Shown: piece by piece, positions 44,859 to 53,401 of the stretch | How positions within the stretch are numbered: the stretch's first letter is position 1 | Layout: each line of letters begins with the position of its first letter | Assembly (NCBI GenBank): GCA_903829015.1 | Contig: CAIKOJ010000063.1 | Coordinates: forward strand, 1 to 64,000 | Length of the DNA stretch: 64,000 nt | DNA from: an uncultured Bacteroidota bacterium | GTDB taxonomy: Bacteria > Bacteroidota > Bacteroidia > Chitinophagales > Chitinophagaceae | Direction of reading: 5' to 3' | Program-made: the position numbers and the translations under genes | Notes under the pieces: generated by a model | The model's input: only the letters and a program-made list of their open reading frames with translations | Database searches by the model: none | What the model was told of the DNA's origin: nothing

Positions 44859-44886
44859 CCTCTCCCTTGGAGAGGATGGGAGAGGT
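44859..44886. repeat. Short palindromic repeat (CCTCTCC type)
   Basis: CCTCTCC-CTT-GGAGAGG, followed by ATGGGAGAGGT, which can pair with the same left arm. Sequences of this kind recur between genes in many Bacteroidota genomes, from memory. It sits between convergent genes. Confidence 0.5.
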
Positions 44887-44945
44887 CTCACCCGCAAAAA
44901 CCAGCCCCGTTTGTTTCAAATGCTTTCCACTTGCGAACAATACAA

Positions 44946-45317
44946 TTAAGAAACAGCCTCAATAAAAATTTCAATAATCGTAAACAATGCAAACTGGCTG
45001 ACAAACAGATTAAGCAACACAATTACAGTCAGATTAATTCTATACATAGGTCTATATCTTATGAATTTCAGAAAGAACGTCAGGATAACTGGTGCTAAGA
45101 ACAGGTAAAACATATCAATGAATTTACCATCATCCATAAAAAGAAATACCTTTTTGTGAACTATGTATATCAATACGTATAATAACGGTAACACATAGTG
45201 CAGACTATTATTACGCTCATACCAAATCACCATCATTAAGTATGCTAATGGAAAGGCAGATATCAATAAAGAAATTACTGTGTTCATATTCTCAAAAACA
45301 TCAACGGGTAACGTCAT
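44946..45317 (-). CDS. Small multi-pass membrane protein of unknown function
   Basis: 123 residues with four hydrophobic helices (about 11-31, 40-58, 66-83 and 92-118), joined by short polar loops with YERNNSLHY and KFIRYRPMYR. The second ATG at 45287 is an alternative start. It has low GC content compared with its neighbours. No family recognised and no operon partner; palindromic repeats lie on both sides (44859 and 45391). Confidence 0.55.
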   Translation of the reverse strand: MTLPVDVFENMNTVISLLISAFPLAYLMMVIWYERNNSLHYVLPLLYVLIYIVHKKVFLFMDDGKFIDMFYLFLAPVILTFFLKFIRYRPMYRINLTVIVLLNLFVSQFALFTIIEIFIEAVS

Positions 45318-45390
45318 CTAATTATTTCACAGTATTCGACGTAATTGTTTAACCACAGTTCATTTACCTTACGCATTTAATTAACATGAG

Positions 45391-45415
45391 GAAGCCCCTT
45401 TAGGGGTTTGGGGTT
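45391..45415 (+). repeat. Short palindromic repeat, second copy
   Basis: Matches 17456-17480 at 24 of 25 positions, in the same orientation on the window. The change (C to T) falls in the loop of the dyad. It lies 94 bases before the miaB start codon. Confidence 0.65.
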
Positions 45416-45481
45416 TCTCTAAACCAAATGTGAAGATTAGATATAACTCCCCAAACACCACCTCCCACAACTATAATTCCA

Positions 45482-45489
45482 TACCTTTG
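45482..45489 (+). promoter_or_regulatory. TAnnTTTG -7 element, miaB operon
   Basis: TACCTTTG, 19 bases before the miaB ATG. Probably drives miaB and the genes up to secG. Confidence 0.55.
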
Positions 45490-45508
45490 CAATCAGAAAT
45501 CGGAAATT

Positions 45509-46936
45509 ATGGCAGAGTTACTGCAAAAAGTGGTAGAGGAGAACAGGCAGGGGGAAGCTTACGCACCCTTCGCCGGCGATACGAACATATTTCACAAAAA
45601 ATTTTATATTGAGAGCTACGGCTGCCAAATGAATTTCAGTGATAGTGAGATCGTTGCTTCAATTCTCCATGATCAGGGTTTTGGTGCTACCCGCAATTTC
45701 GAGGAGGCTGATCTGGTATTATTAAATACCTGCTCCATCCGAGAGAAAGCCGAGCAAACCGTGCGTAACCGTCTGCAGGCTTTCCGCAAAACCAAAGATA
45801 AGAAACCCGGCATGCTCATCGGCGTACTGGGTTGTATGGCAGAGCGCCTCAAAGCCAAATTTCTGGAAGAAGAAAAACTGGTGGATCTGGTGGTTGGCCC
45901 CGATGCCTACCGCACACTTCCCGGTCTCATCACAGAGGCCGAAGGCGGACAGAAAAGCGTGAATGTATTACTGAGCAGGGAAGAAACTTATGCCGACATT
46001 TCACCCGTGAGGCTAGACAGCAACGGTGTTACTGCCTTTGTAAGTATCATGCGCGGCTGCAACAATATGTGCACTTTCTGTGTAGTGCCCTTCACCCGTG
46101 GCCGCGAGCGCAGCCGCGATGCGGAGAGTATCGTAAGTGAGTGTACAGATCTGTTCAACCGTGGCTTCCGCGAGGTAACCTTGCTGGGTCAGAACGTAGA
46201 TAGTTATTACTACACCCCCACCCACGACAGCGAAGGCTCACACGAGTCTGTTACATTCGCTATGTTGCTGGAGAGGGTGGCATTGATATCTCCGTTACTC
46301 AGGATCAGGTTCAGCACCTCGCACCCCAAAGACATTACCGACGATGTGCTGCACACCATGGCACGCTACAACAACATTTGCAAATACATTCACCTACCGG
46401 TACAGAGCGGCAATACCCGCGTACTGCAGATGATGAACCGTACCTACACACGCGAGTGGTACCTGAATAAAGTAAAGCGCATTAAAGAGATCATGCCCGA
46501 CTGCGGTCTAAGTACCGATGTTATCTCAGGCTTCTGCACCGAAACCGAAGAAGAACATCAGGATACACTCTCTGTAATGGAACTGTGCCGGTTCGATATG
46601 TCTTATATGTTCTCATACAGCGAGCGGCCGGGCACACTTGCCGAGCGCAGATACGAAGATGATATTCCGGAAGCAGTTAAGAAAAGAAGGCTGGAAGAGA
46701 TCATAAAACTGCAGAACAATATCTCCCGCGAAAATTATCAGGGCGATATCGGAAAGACTTTTGAAGTACTGATAGAAGCTACCAGCAAAAGAAGCGAACA
46801 CGACTGGAGCGGTCGTAACTCACAAAACAAGGTGATCGTATTCCCCAAAGGGAACCGCGAACTAAAGAAAGGAGATTACGTACATGTAAAAGTAAATACA
46901 GCCACTTCTGCCACATTGATCGGCGAAATGGTTTAA
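45509..46936 (+). CDS. miaB: tRNA (N6-dimethylallyl-A37) methylthiotransferase MiaB
   Basis: 475 residues. Adds the methylthio group to i6A37 in tRNA, with two [4Fe-4S] clusters. The N-terminal domain has [14 protein letters not shown] and [11 protein letters not shown], plus [10 protein letters not shown], which give the three auxiliary-cluster cysteines. The radical-SAM motif is [26 protein letters not shown] domain closes the protein. [17 protein letters not shown] fits MiaB rather than RimO. The sigma-54 activator gene follows after 34 bases. Confidence 0.95.
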   Translation: MAELLQKVVEENRQGEAYAPFAGDTNIFHKKFYIESYGCQMNFSDSEIVASILHDQGFGATRNFEEADLVLLNTCSIREKAEQTVRNRLQAFRKTKDKKPGMLIGVLGCMAERLKAKFLEEEKLVDLVVGPDAYRTLPGLITEAEGGQKSVNVLLSREETYADISPVRLDSNGVTAFVSIMRGCNNMCTFCVVPFTRGRERSRDAESIVSECTDLFNRGFREVTLLGQNVDSYYYTPTHDSEGSHESVTFAMLLERVALISPLLRIRFSTSHPKDITDDVLHTMARYNNICKYIHLPVQSGNTRVLQMMNRTYTREWYLNKVKRIKEIMPDCGLSTDVISGFCTETEEEHQDTLSVMELCRFDMSYMFSYSERPGTLAERRYEDDIPEAVKKRRLEEIIKLQNNISRENYQGDIGKTFEVLIEATSKRSEHDWSGRNSQNKVIVFPKGNRELKKGDYVHVKVNTATSATLIGEMV

Positions 46937-46970
46937 GGCCCTGCGCTAATTTTTTTGACACTAATTGTAG

Positions 46971-48221
46971 ATGGATACTCAAAGCATAAAAAACAGATTT
47001 GGCATCATTGGCAATTCGCCGGCACTCAACCATGCGTTGAGCACTGCTGTGCAGGTAGCCAATACCGACCTGTCTGTATTGATCGTAGGTGAGAGTGGTG
47101 TGGGCAAGGAGGTGTTTTCCATGATCATACATGCTTTATCTCCCCGAAAACACAATCCTTTTATTGCCGTAAACTGTGGTGCCATACCAGAGGGCACCAT
47201 CGATAGCGAATTGTTTGGCCACGAAAAAGGCTCGTTCACCGGCGCAGTAGATCACCGCAAGGGCTATTTCGAAACCGTGAACGGTGGAACAATTTTTCTT
47301 GACGAGATTGGAGAAATGCCGCTGGGCACACAGGCCCGCCTGCTCCGCGTTTTGGAGACCGGCGAGTTTATTCGCGTAGGTTCATCAAAAGTGCAGAAAA
47401 CAGATGTACGCGTCATCGCTGCTACCAACCGCGATCTGCTGGAATACACCACCCAAGGCGATTTCCGCCAGGATCTGTATTATCGCTTAAGCACAGTACC
47501 TATCAGGGTTCCATCGCTCCGCGACCGTAAAGAAGATGTTCCGTTGTTGTTCAGAAAGTTTGCCGCAGATTTTGCAGAACGCTACAAAACCCTTTCGGTA
47601 GTTCTGGATGCCGCAGCACAGCAAATGCTGGTCAACTATTACTGGCCCGGCAATGTAAGAGAACTAAAAAATATCGCTGAGCAGATTTCCGTACTCTCGC
47701 AGGATAAGAATATCACTGCCGATGTGCTGAACAAATTTCTACCGCAGCGCAACAACAATCAGAGCCTTGCTTTGCTGCCTCAGTCATCCACAGCATTGTC
47801 ATCTGGTTCTTCTTCCGATTTCAAATCAGACCGAGATATTCTGTATAAGATCATTTTTGATCTGAAAAAAGACATGAACGATCTGAAACAGATGATCTTT
47901 GATGTGGCGCACCAGCAGGGCTACACCCCACCCGACCCATCTGCGGCCAGCAACATACTACCTGTTTACACCGAAAAAGAAACCAGCACAACAGCGGCTT
48001 TCAATCCGGTTTACAATACCAATACCCCTATCCTGCTTGATACGCACGATCACCATCACGAAGACATTGAAGAAACTTTGTCGCTTGCCGACAGAGAAAA
48101 GGAATTCATAACCAAAGCACTCAAAAAACATAAGAGCAGGCGCAGGGATGCAGCCACCGAGCTCGGCATTTCAGAACGAACACTTTACCGAAAAATTAAA
48201 GAGTACGACATACAGGAGTGA
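46971..48221 (+). CDS. Sigma-54-dependent activator without receiver domain
   Basis: 416 residues. The AAA+ domain starts almost at the N-terminus: Walker A GESGVGKE at residues 40-47, sigma-54 contact loop GSFTGA (Ser instead of the usual Ala), Walker B TIFLDEIGEMP and the later GNVRELKN. Residues 260-365 are a low-complexity linker. The C-terminal 40 residues form a Fis-type HTH (RRRDAATELGISERTLYRKI). There is no input domain, as in PspF, so activity is controlled by another protein or by level. Its stop overlaps an upstream GTG of the lptE-like gene. Target promoters are unknown. Confidence 0.9.
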   Translation: MDTQSIKNRFGIIGNSPALNHALSTAVQVANTDLSVLIVGESGVGKEVFSMIIHALSPRKHNPFIAVNCGAIPEGTIDSELFGHEKGSFTGAVDHRKGYFETVNGGTIFLDEIGEMPLGTQARLLRVLETGEFIRVGSSKVQKTDVRVIAATNRDLLEYTTQGDFRQDLYYRLSTVPIRVPSLRDRKEDVPLLFRKFAADFAERYKTLSVVLDAAAQQMLVNYYWPGNVRELKNIAEQISVLSQDKNITADVLNKFLPQRNNNQSLALLPQSSTALSSGSSSDFKSDRDILYKIIFDLKKDMNDLKQMIFDVAHQQGYTPPDPSAASNILPVYTEKETSTTAAFNPVYNTNTPILLDTHDHHHEDIEETLSLADREKEFITKALKKHKSRRRDAATELGISERTLYRKIKEYDIQE

Positions 48222-48262
48222 TAGCACTCAAAACCACGCTTTTACCATATATTTACTCATAC

Positions 48263-48769
48263 ATGTTACCGCTAAAAAGAGTTTACTTATTGTTACCGTT
48301 CCTGCTGTTTATGCTGGCAGGCTGTGGTATATATAGTTTCTCCGGTGCCACCATCGAGGGTAAGAATATCAACATCCACCAACTGGATAATAAGTCGCCC
48401 AACGTTGTTCCCAGCCTCAGTTCTACATTAACCGAGAAACTCAGGAGCCGCATTTTGTCGCAGACCGGGCTATCGTCCGTTACTAAAGACGATGCAGACT
48501 ACGACATGACCGGGTCTATTACCACCTACGCAGTATCTGTAACCGGTGCTACCGGTGTGCAAACCGCCACCAAGAACCGCCTTACAATAAGTTTACTGGT
48601 AACTTTCAAAAACAGGATCAACGAAAAATCAAATTTCAGCCAGACTTTTACCCGTTTTGCCGACTTTGATGCATCTCAACTATTGCAATCTGTAGAAGGA
48701 AAACTGATAGAAGATATCGGTAACCAGCTGGCAGATGATATTTTTAATAAAGCTTTTGTAAATTGGTAG
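48263..48769 (+). CDS. LptE-like outer-membrane lipoprotein
   Basis: 168 residues from the ATG at 48263, which starts a lipoprotein signal with lipobox LAGC (KRVYLLLPFLLFMLAGCGIY). A GTG at 48218 extends the frame but adds residues unlike a signal. The mature part has FSGATIEGKNINI, VVPSLSSTLTEKLRSRILSQ, DYDMTGSITTYAVS and FADFDASQLL, consistent with the LptE family, which plugs LptD during LPS assembly. Placed between a sigma-54 activator and secG, as I recall for related genomes. Confidence 0.8.
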   Translation: MLPLKRVYLLLPFLLFMLAGCGIYSFSGATIEGKNINIHQLDNKSPNVVPSLSSTLTEKLRSRILSQTGLSSVTKDDADYDMTGSITTYAVSVTGATGVQTATKNRLTISLLVTFKNRINEKSNFSQTFTRFADFDASQLLQSVEGKLIEDIGNQLADDIFNKAFVNW

Positions 48770-48786
48770 CCTGATTGAGCGAACAA

Positions 48787-50640
48787 ATGAATAACCAAAC
48801 GTCAATAAAGTACATTTCTGCCTTGCTGGAAAACCCCAATACAATCACAGAGGGCGACCAGAGCAGTATTGCTTTATTTCGGCAGACCTATCCTTACTTT
48901 ATCCCAGGCCGTTATCTTGTTGCGCTCGAAAATCATAAGAAAAAAGCTTTTTCACCAAAGATGCTCTCAGGCATACAGCCTTATGTGGGCAACTGGGTCA
49001 TGTTCTGCGACTTTCTCGAAGCAGGCAACCGTGAGTTGGGAGAGCAATTGTCTGCTATTAATAAGGTAGTTGATAAGAAAAAAGTGGGCGTACCTGCAGA
49101 GCCGGAGGTTGCTCCAGTTCAAAGTGCCGCACCCATATCTGTGCCTCCTGTTACTCCGGTGCCCGAAGTGGTACCGCCTGTTACACCAATACCAGAAATA
49201 GTGCCGCCCGCAGTTCCGGTACCGGAGATCGTGCCGCCTGTTACTCCTCTACCGGAGGTAGAACCACCTGTTACTCCTATACCGGAAGAAATACCTGCGG
49301 TAGTGCCTATCCCTGAGGTAGTTAGTCCTGTTGCACAGGCACCAGAAGTCGTTTCAGTAGTGGCCGAGAAAATAACTCAGGCTGCTGATCCAATAAAAGA
49401 GGCCGTTGCACCAATCATAACCAGTGACGCCATTCCTCAGTTAATAACAGAAATTACCAAACCTGTTCAGGCAGAAGTATCACCGGTGGTACTATCTGAG
49501 ATTGTAAGTGAGCCACCGCCGCTGTTGGTAGTGCCGCTGCAGTTTAATGATTCTGTAATTCAGCCGGCAGTGGCTGCTGTTACCGAAGAACCTGCAGAAA
49601 CTTTTGTTAGCCCAACTTTACAAACCGAAATAGTTGTACCTCCAATTGCAGCTGCACCTATAGTTGCAGCTCAGGAAGCTATAAGCCCTGAAATAGTTAT
49701 TAATCCGCTCCCTGAGGTACCGGCTATTGCCGCCTCTGTCAGCGAACCTGCAATACACGATTTACCAGTTGCTTTTGTGATCGATGATGTGCCAGCTATC
49801 GCTGCCGAATCTATTGTACCTAAGCAACCTATGGTGCAGCCCGATGAAAAACCGGCCGCACAACCAATGCCTGTCTTCACTGAGATCAGTTCAGGTATTC
49901 ATGTGCAGCCAGTTCCTGTGCAAATAACCGAGTCGATCCCTGCGGCACCTGATGCGCAGCCTTTAGTTACACCGCTTCAGCCACCTGTGCAGGTCGATGC
50001 GGCTGAAAAATCAGCCTTTGCTCAGGCATGGGCCGATGAAGAAAAACGTATTTCTGAAATTCCGGCCGAAAAAACACCTTTAGGCGAAGCAATAGAGATT
50101 GTAAGTGATACCAAACTTAACACGGATATAGGCTCAGATACCTCAACAAATCAGGATACTTTAATATTTCCTATATACACCAGAGATTACTTCCTGCAAC
50201 AGGGCGAGAAGGTATCTGAAGAAATACCTGTTGAGATCAATGAACTAAAAGAACCGGGTGCTGGCGAAGAAGAGGAAAAAGCACTGATGGTTGTAATGAG
50301 TTTTTCTGAATGGCTGCTGCATTTTAAGAGTACTTCAGAGAAACAAAAAGAAGAGTCTAAAGACCAGCGTGCACTCAAAACTATGTGGCAGAAAGAAAAA
50401 CTGGCTGCCGCCATGGAAGAGGAGAACGAAGAAATACCCGAAAACGTATTCGAAATGGCCGTAAACTCCATCAGTAAAGAAGATGGGCTCGTGAGCGAAA
50501 CATTAGCAGAAATACATATAAAACAGGGCAAATATGATAAAGCTATTGAGATGTATCGTAAATTAAGTTTGCGAAATCCTCAAAAAAGTGCTTACTTTGC
50601 CGGCAAAATAGAGGAAACTTTAAAGGACAAACAATCATGA
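48787..50640 (+). CDS. Protein with ten-residue proline repeats and C-terminal TPR
   Basis: 617 residues from the ATG at 48787; a TTG at 48775 is the alternative. Residues 1-95 are a folded, partly helical N-terminal domain without signal peptide (SIALFRQTYPYFIPGRYLVALENHKKK is part of it). Then about 390 residues of Pro/Val/Glu/Ala-rich linker, including seven ten-residue units of PPVTPxPExV type. The last 60 residues look like a TPR (VSETLAEIHIKQGKYDKAIEMYRKL). It overlaps secG by four bases. The long extended linker suggests reach between two partners; function unknown. Confidence 0.75.
   Translation: MNNQTSIKYISALLENPNTITEGDQSSIALFRQTYPYFIPGRYLVALENHKKKAFSPKMLSGIQPYVGNWVMFCDFLEAGNRELGEQLSAINKVVDKKKVGVPAEPEVAPVQSAAPISVPPVTPVPEVVPPVTPIPEIVPPAVPVPEIVPPVTPLPEVEPPVTPIPEEIPAVVPIPEVVSPVAQAPEVVSVVAEKITQAADPIKEAVAPIITSDAIPQLITEITKPVQAEVSPVVLSEIVSEPPPLLVVPLQFNDSVIQPAVAAVTEEPAETFVSPTLQTEIVVPPIAAAPIVAAQEAISPEIVINPLPEVPAIAASVSEPAIHDLPVAFVIDDVPAIAAESIVPKQPMVQPDEKPAAQPMPVFTEISSGIHVQPVPVQITESIPAAPDAQPLVTPLQPPVQVDAAEKSAFAQAWADEEKRISEIPAEKTPLGEAIEIVSDTKLNTDIGSDTSTNQDTLIFPIYTRDYFLQQGEKVSEEIPVEINELKEPGAGEEEEKALMVVMSFSEWLLHFKSTSEKQKEESKDQRALKTMWQKEKLAAAMEEENEEIPENVFEMAVNSISKEDGLVSETLAEIHIKQGKYDKAIEMYRKLSLRNPQKSAYFAGKIEETLKDKQS
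49144..49353 (+). repeat. Seven 30-bp coding repeats (PPVTPxPExV)
   Basis: Seven in-frame units of exactly 30 bp within the TPR protein gene. Units 1, 2, 4 and 5 keep PPVTPxPE; units 3, 6 and 7 have diverged (PPAVPVPE, PAVVPIPE, SPVAQAPE). Equal length without gaps points to slippage or unequal crossing-over. Confidence 0.8.
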
Positions 50641-50930
50641 TATCATTTCTGACAATAATTATATTACTTGCCTGCGTTATACTTGCCTTCTTCATTCTTA
50701 TTCAGAATCCAAAGGGCGGTGGCTTGAGTGGCACATTCGGTAGCATGAGCTCTGCAGTAATGGGAGTTAAGCAGTCTAGCGATGTTATGGAAAAAGGCAC
50801 CTGGACTATGATCAGCGTGATTGGCGGTCTTTGCATCATTTCTGTAATGTTCTTCCAGAAACCTCAGGGCGTTGACAACACCAGCAAAGCTGCTCAGCAG
50901 AAATCTGCGCCTGCCAAGAAGGGTAAGTAA
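50637..50930 (+). CDS. secG: Preprotein translocase subunit SecG
   Basis: 97 residues. Two membrane helices (FLTIIILLACVILAFFILIQ and TMISVIGGLCIISVMFF) enclose the conserved cytoplasmic loop NPKGGGLSGTFGSMSS. It assists SecYE during export. The start overlaps the TPR protein stop by four bases, which implies coupled translation. The C-terminus is a short Lys/Ala-rich tail. Confidence 0.92.
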   Translation: MISFLTIIILLACVILAFFILIQNPKGGGLSGTFGSMSSAVMGVKQSSDVMEKGTWTMISVIGGLCIISVMFFQKPQGVDNTSKAAQQKSAPAKKGK

Positions 50931-50950
50931 TCCCTTTGCTGCTTTTTACT

Positions 50951-51097
50951 TTATATTTGGTCGGGCTCTCCCGCAATTAAGGAATTAACCTTTTTGTTCT
51001 CCAAAGTCACCTCGTCGTTGAGGCTGGATATCATTTTGTCTATAACATTGATGATGATGGACATCACTACGGCGAAAATCAGAATTACAGCTATCAT
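50951..51097 (-). CDS. Predicted 48-residue single-pass membrane protein
   Basis: ATG at 51095-51097, stop at 50951-50953. The product begins with a membrane helix (MIAVILIFAVVMSIIINVI) followed by a polar helical tail with DKMISSLNDEVTLENKK. Hydrophobic helix plus amphipathic tail is typical of small membrane proteins. It occupies an otherwise empty 305-base gap between secG and the adenine deaminase gene. No promoter element of the TAnnTTTG type was found close by. Moderate to low confidence because of its size. Confidence 0.45.
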   Translation of the reverse strand: MIAVILIFAVVMSIIINVIDKMISSLNDEVTLENKKVNSLIAGEPDQI

Positions 51098-51235
51098 AAT
51101 CTTTGCGGTTTATATCAGGTAGTACTTCATTGCACGCCCCTTATAACCTATGTAAAGAAAATTCCGTGCCAGATTTAACATTTCACGTAAAATTTCAACT
51201 ATTTTTTTTGAGATCGCTCCATTTTAGCGGTTTTT

Positions 51236-52879
51236 TCAACGGGTTTCAACCTCTGTAAACTCAAATTTGGCTCCATCAAACAACCCTTTATCACTCAGTT
51301 TTAGTGCGGGAATCACCAGCAATGCCATAAACGAAAGCGTCATAAACGGAGCATGCAGCTGCGAACCTAGATTTTTGGCAGCCGCATCAAGCAGGCTGTA
51401 ATCTGCTGCCACTTCCTTGCCTCCTTTCACAGACATCAGGCCGGCAACTTCGAGCGACATAGAGCTAACTGTATTAGCGTCCGAAGCCACAGCAATGCCG
51501 CCTTTGCATTCCACCAACCTGTTCACTGCAGCACAAATCGAGGCATCGTCGGTGCCTACAACTATTATGTTGTGGCTGTCGTGCGCCACCGTTGAGGCTA
51601 TTGCACCACTCTTTAGTCCGAAGTTTTTCACGAAAGCCACAGCCACAGCCGCCGATTGTTCGTACCTGTTCACAACCGCAATCTTCAGGATGTCGTGTTC
51701 AATATCACTAACCAAATATCCATCAACAACCTTACCTTTTCCCTCTATGCAGTTCGTTACCAATTGCCCCTCAATAGCTTCAATCACTCTGATGACAGGC
51801 GTTTCAGATCGGGCCTTAATTTTAAAATCAGCCGCAGATCTCTTTTCTGCTTCGAAGTTATTGATCGGCACTACCGGCACCTCATCCATCAACGACCTAT
51901 TGTTTCTTGCAACCATGCTGCCGCCAATAAATGTCTGCAAAACATCAAACCGTTCCAGATCATTCACCACAATAAAATCAGCCGGATGATGCACCTGTAA
52001 CAAACCCACCGGTAGGTCGTAATGATATACCGGGTTTACACAAGCTACTCTGAGCACATCGAAAAGATCATAACCTTTTTGCAATGCCCTTTTTACATGG
52101 GCATTTATGTGGTGCAATACCAACTCATCCGGATGTTTGTCGTCACTGCAAAACATCACCTTATCAGGATGCAGTTTAATGAGTTCACTAAGTGCTTCAA
52201 AATTTTTCGCCGCGCTCCCCTCCCTGATAAGAATGCTCATGCCTGCCGCAATTTTGCCCAGGGCCTCTTCCAGTGTAAAACACTCATGGTCTGTTGTAAT
52301 TCCGGCAGATGCATACTTTATTACATCAACACCCATCATACCGGGAGCATGCCCGTCTACAGGCTTACCCGCTTTTTTAGCTGCCGTTATCTTGGCAATT
52401 ACGGCTGCATCATTATGCAGCACGCCCGGATAGTTCATCACTTCCGACAGATACCAGATATCATCGTTATCCAGCAGCTCCTTTACTGCAGCGGCATCCA
52501 GTGTATAGCCCGCCGTTTCAAAACCGGTTGCCGGCACACATGATGGCGCACCAAAGAAAAACTTAAATGCCGACTGCTTACTGTTATCGATCATGTACTG
52601 AACCCCTTCCATACCCATCACATTTGCTATCTCATGCGGGTCTGATACTGTAGCTACGGTACCATGCACTACTGCCATGTGCGCAAAGGCAGATGGCACC
52701 AGCATAGAGCTTTCTATATGTATATGAGCATCTACAAAACCTGGTAGTATATACTGGTCGGGTATTGTAGTTACCTCTTCTATCTTCGTTATAAAACCAT
52801 CAGTAACTGATATTTCTGCAGGGTATATTCTTCTTTGGAATAGGTCAACTAGTTTTCCTGAAATAGAGAATGAGCTCAT
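51236..52879 (-). CDS. ade: Adenine deaminase
   Basis: 547 residues, converts adenine to hypoxanthine in purine salvage. The amidohydrolase metal motif is FVDAHIHIESSML, followed by DPHEIANVMG, GHAPGM, ITTDHE and MFCSDDKHPD, all in the order of the Ade family. The C-terminal domain has VGTDDASICAAVNRL and KGGIAVA. Length is normal for bacterial Ade. A TAATTTTG promoter lies 36 bases upstream, back to back with that of feoA. Confidence 0.93.
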   Translation of the reverse strand: MSSFSISGKLVDLFQRRIYPAEISVTDGFITKIEEVTTIPDQYILPGFVDAHIHIESSMLVPSAFAHMAVVHGTVATVSDPHEIANVMGMEGVQYMIDNSKQSAFKFFFGAPSCVPATGFETAGYTLDAAAVKELLDNDDIWYLSEVMNYPGVLHNDAAVIAKITAAKKAGKPVDGHAPGMMGVDVIKYASAGITTDHECFTLEEALGKIAAGMSILIREGSAAKNFEALSELIKLHPDKVMFCSDDKHPDELVLHHINAHVKRALQKGYDLFDVLRVACVNPVYHYDLPVGLLQVHHPADFIVVNDLERFDVLQTFIGGSMVARNNRSLMDEVPVVPINNFEAEKRSAADFKIKARSETPVIRVIEAIEGQLVTNCIEGKGKVVDGYLVSDIEHDILKIAVVNRYEQSAAVAVAFVKNFGLKSGAIASTVAHDSHNIIVVGTDDASICAAVNRLVECKGGIAVASDANTVSSMSLEVAGLMSVKGGKEVAADYSLLDAAAKNLGSQLHAPFMTLSFMALLVIPALKLSDKGLFDGAKFEFTEVETR

Positions 52880-52914
52880 TTGCCGAATTTAAAATTGGTG
52901 TACAATTGTGCTTC

Positions 52915-52922
52915 CAAAATTA
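52915..52922 (-). promoter_or_regulatory. TAnnTTTG -7 element, ade
   Basis: Reads TAATTTTG on the minus strand, 35 bases from the ade start codon, and lies 45 bases from the oppositely oriented feoA promoter element. Confidence 0.5.
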
Positions 52923-52967
52923 ACTTTTATAACTATCCGCCCATTTGACTATATGATAATTTACAGG

Positions 52968-52975
52968 TAATTTTG
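52968..52975 (+). promoter_or_regulatory. TAnnTTTG -7 element, feoA
   Basis: TAATTTTG ends five bases before the ATG at 52981, so the feoA message is probably leaderless. No Fur-like palindrome was recognised. Confidence 0.55.
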
Positions 52976-52980
52976 TGTTA

Positions 52981-53223
52981 ATGAATGTGGTCAAAGAAAA
53001 CGTCATACGCCTATCTGAATTGCCTACCGGCAAGCAGGCTGTGATTGACCACCACGACGACAGCGATTTCCAGCTTACTTTGATGGAAATGGGTTGTATA
53101 CCCGGCGAACCCATAAAAATAGAAATGATAGCCCCTATGGGTGACCCTATGGCCATCTTCGTTGCTGGCTACTACCTGAGTATCCGCAAAAAAGACGCCG
53201 AAAAGATTTGGGTAGTTATTTGA
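52981..53223 (+). CDS. feoA: FeoA-domain protein without adjacent feoB
   Basis: 80 residues, SH3-like fold. RLSELPTGKQAVIDHHDD, LTLMEMGCIPGEPIKIEM, MGDPMAIFVAGYYLSIRKKDAEKI matches FeoA, the cytoplasmic partner of the Fe(II) transporter FeoB. feoB normally follows; here a terminator lies 38 bases after the stop and the next gene is on the other strand, so feoB must be elsewhere or missing. Start chosen at the ATG, since a GTG at 52975 overlaps the promoter. Confidence 0.88.
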   Translation: MNVVKENVIRLSELPTGKQAVIDHHDDSDFQLTLMEMGCIPGEPIKIEMIAPMGDPMAIFVAGYYLSIRKKDAEKIWVVI

Positions 53224-53260
53224 TGCAAAATTCAGGATCTATCTTATTTAATATCTTAAA

Positions 53261-53292
53261 AAAAAATACACCGGGCATCCGGTGTATTTTTT
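53261..53292. terminator. Strong bidirectional terminator
   Basis: AAAAAATACACCGG at 53261-53274 pairs perfectly with CCGGTGTATTTTTT at 53279-53292 around a GCAT loop. It serves feoA on the plus strand and the lipoprotein gene on the minus strand. Confidence 0.85.
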
Positions 53293-53401
53293 TAAAGACT
53301 TGTTCACATCAAATTTATTATTTGTGATGACTTTCGAATTCGCAATGGTGACGCTCATTCTGCAGATGAGCCAGTACGATGTTATACAACGCGACATTTG
53401 A

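Noticed and set aside
45430-45612. 60-codon ORF overlapping the miaB start
   Set aside because: It starts before the TACCTTTG promoter of miaB, runs into miaB in another frame, and has no protein character.
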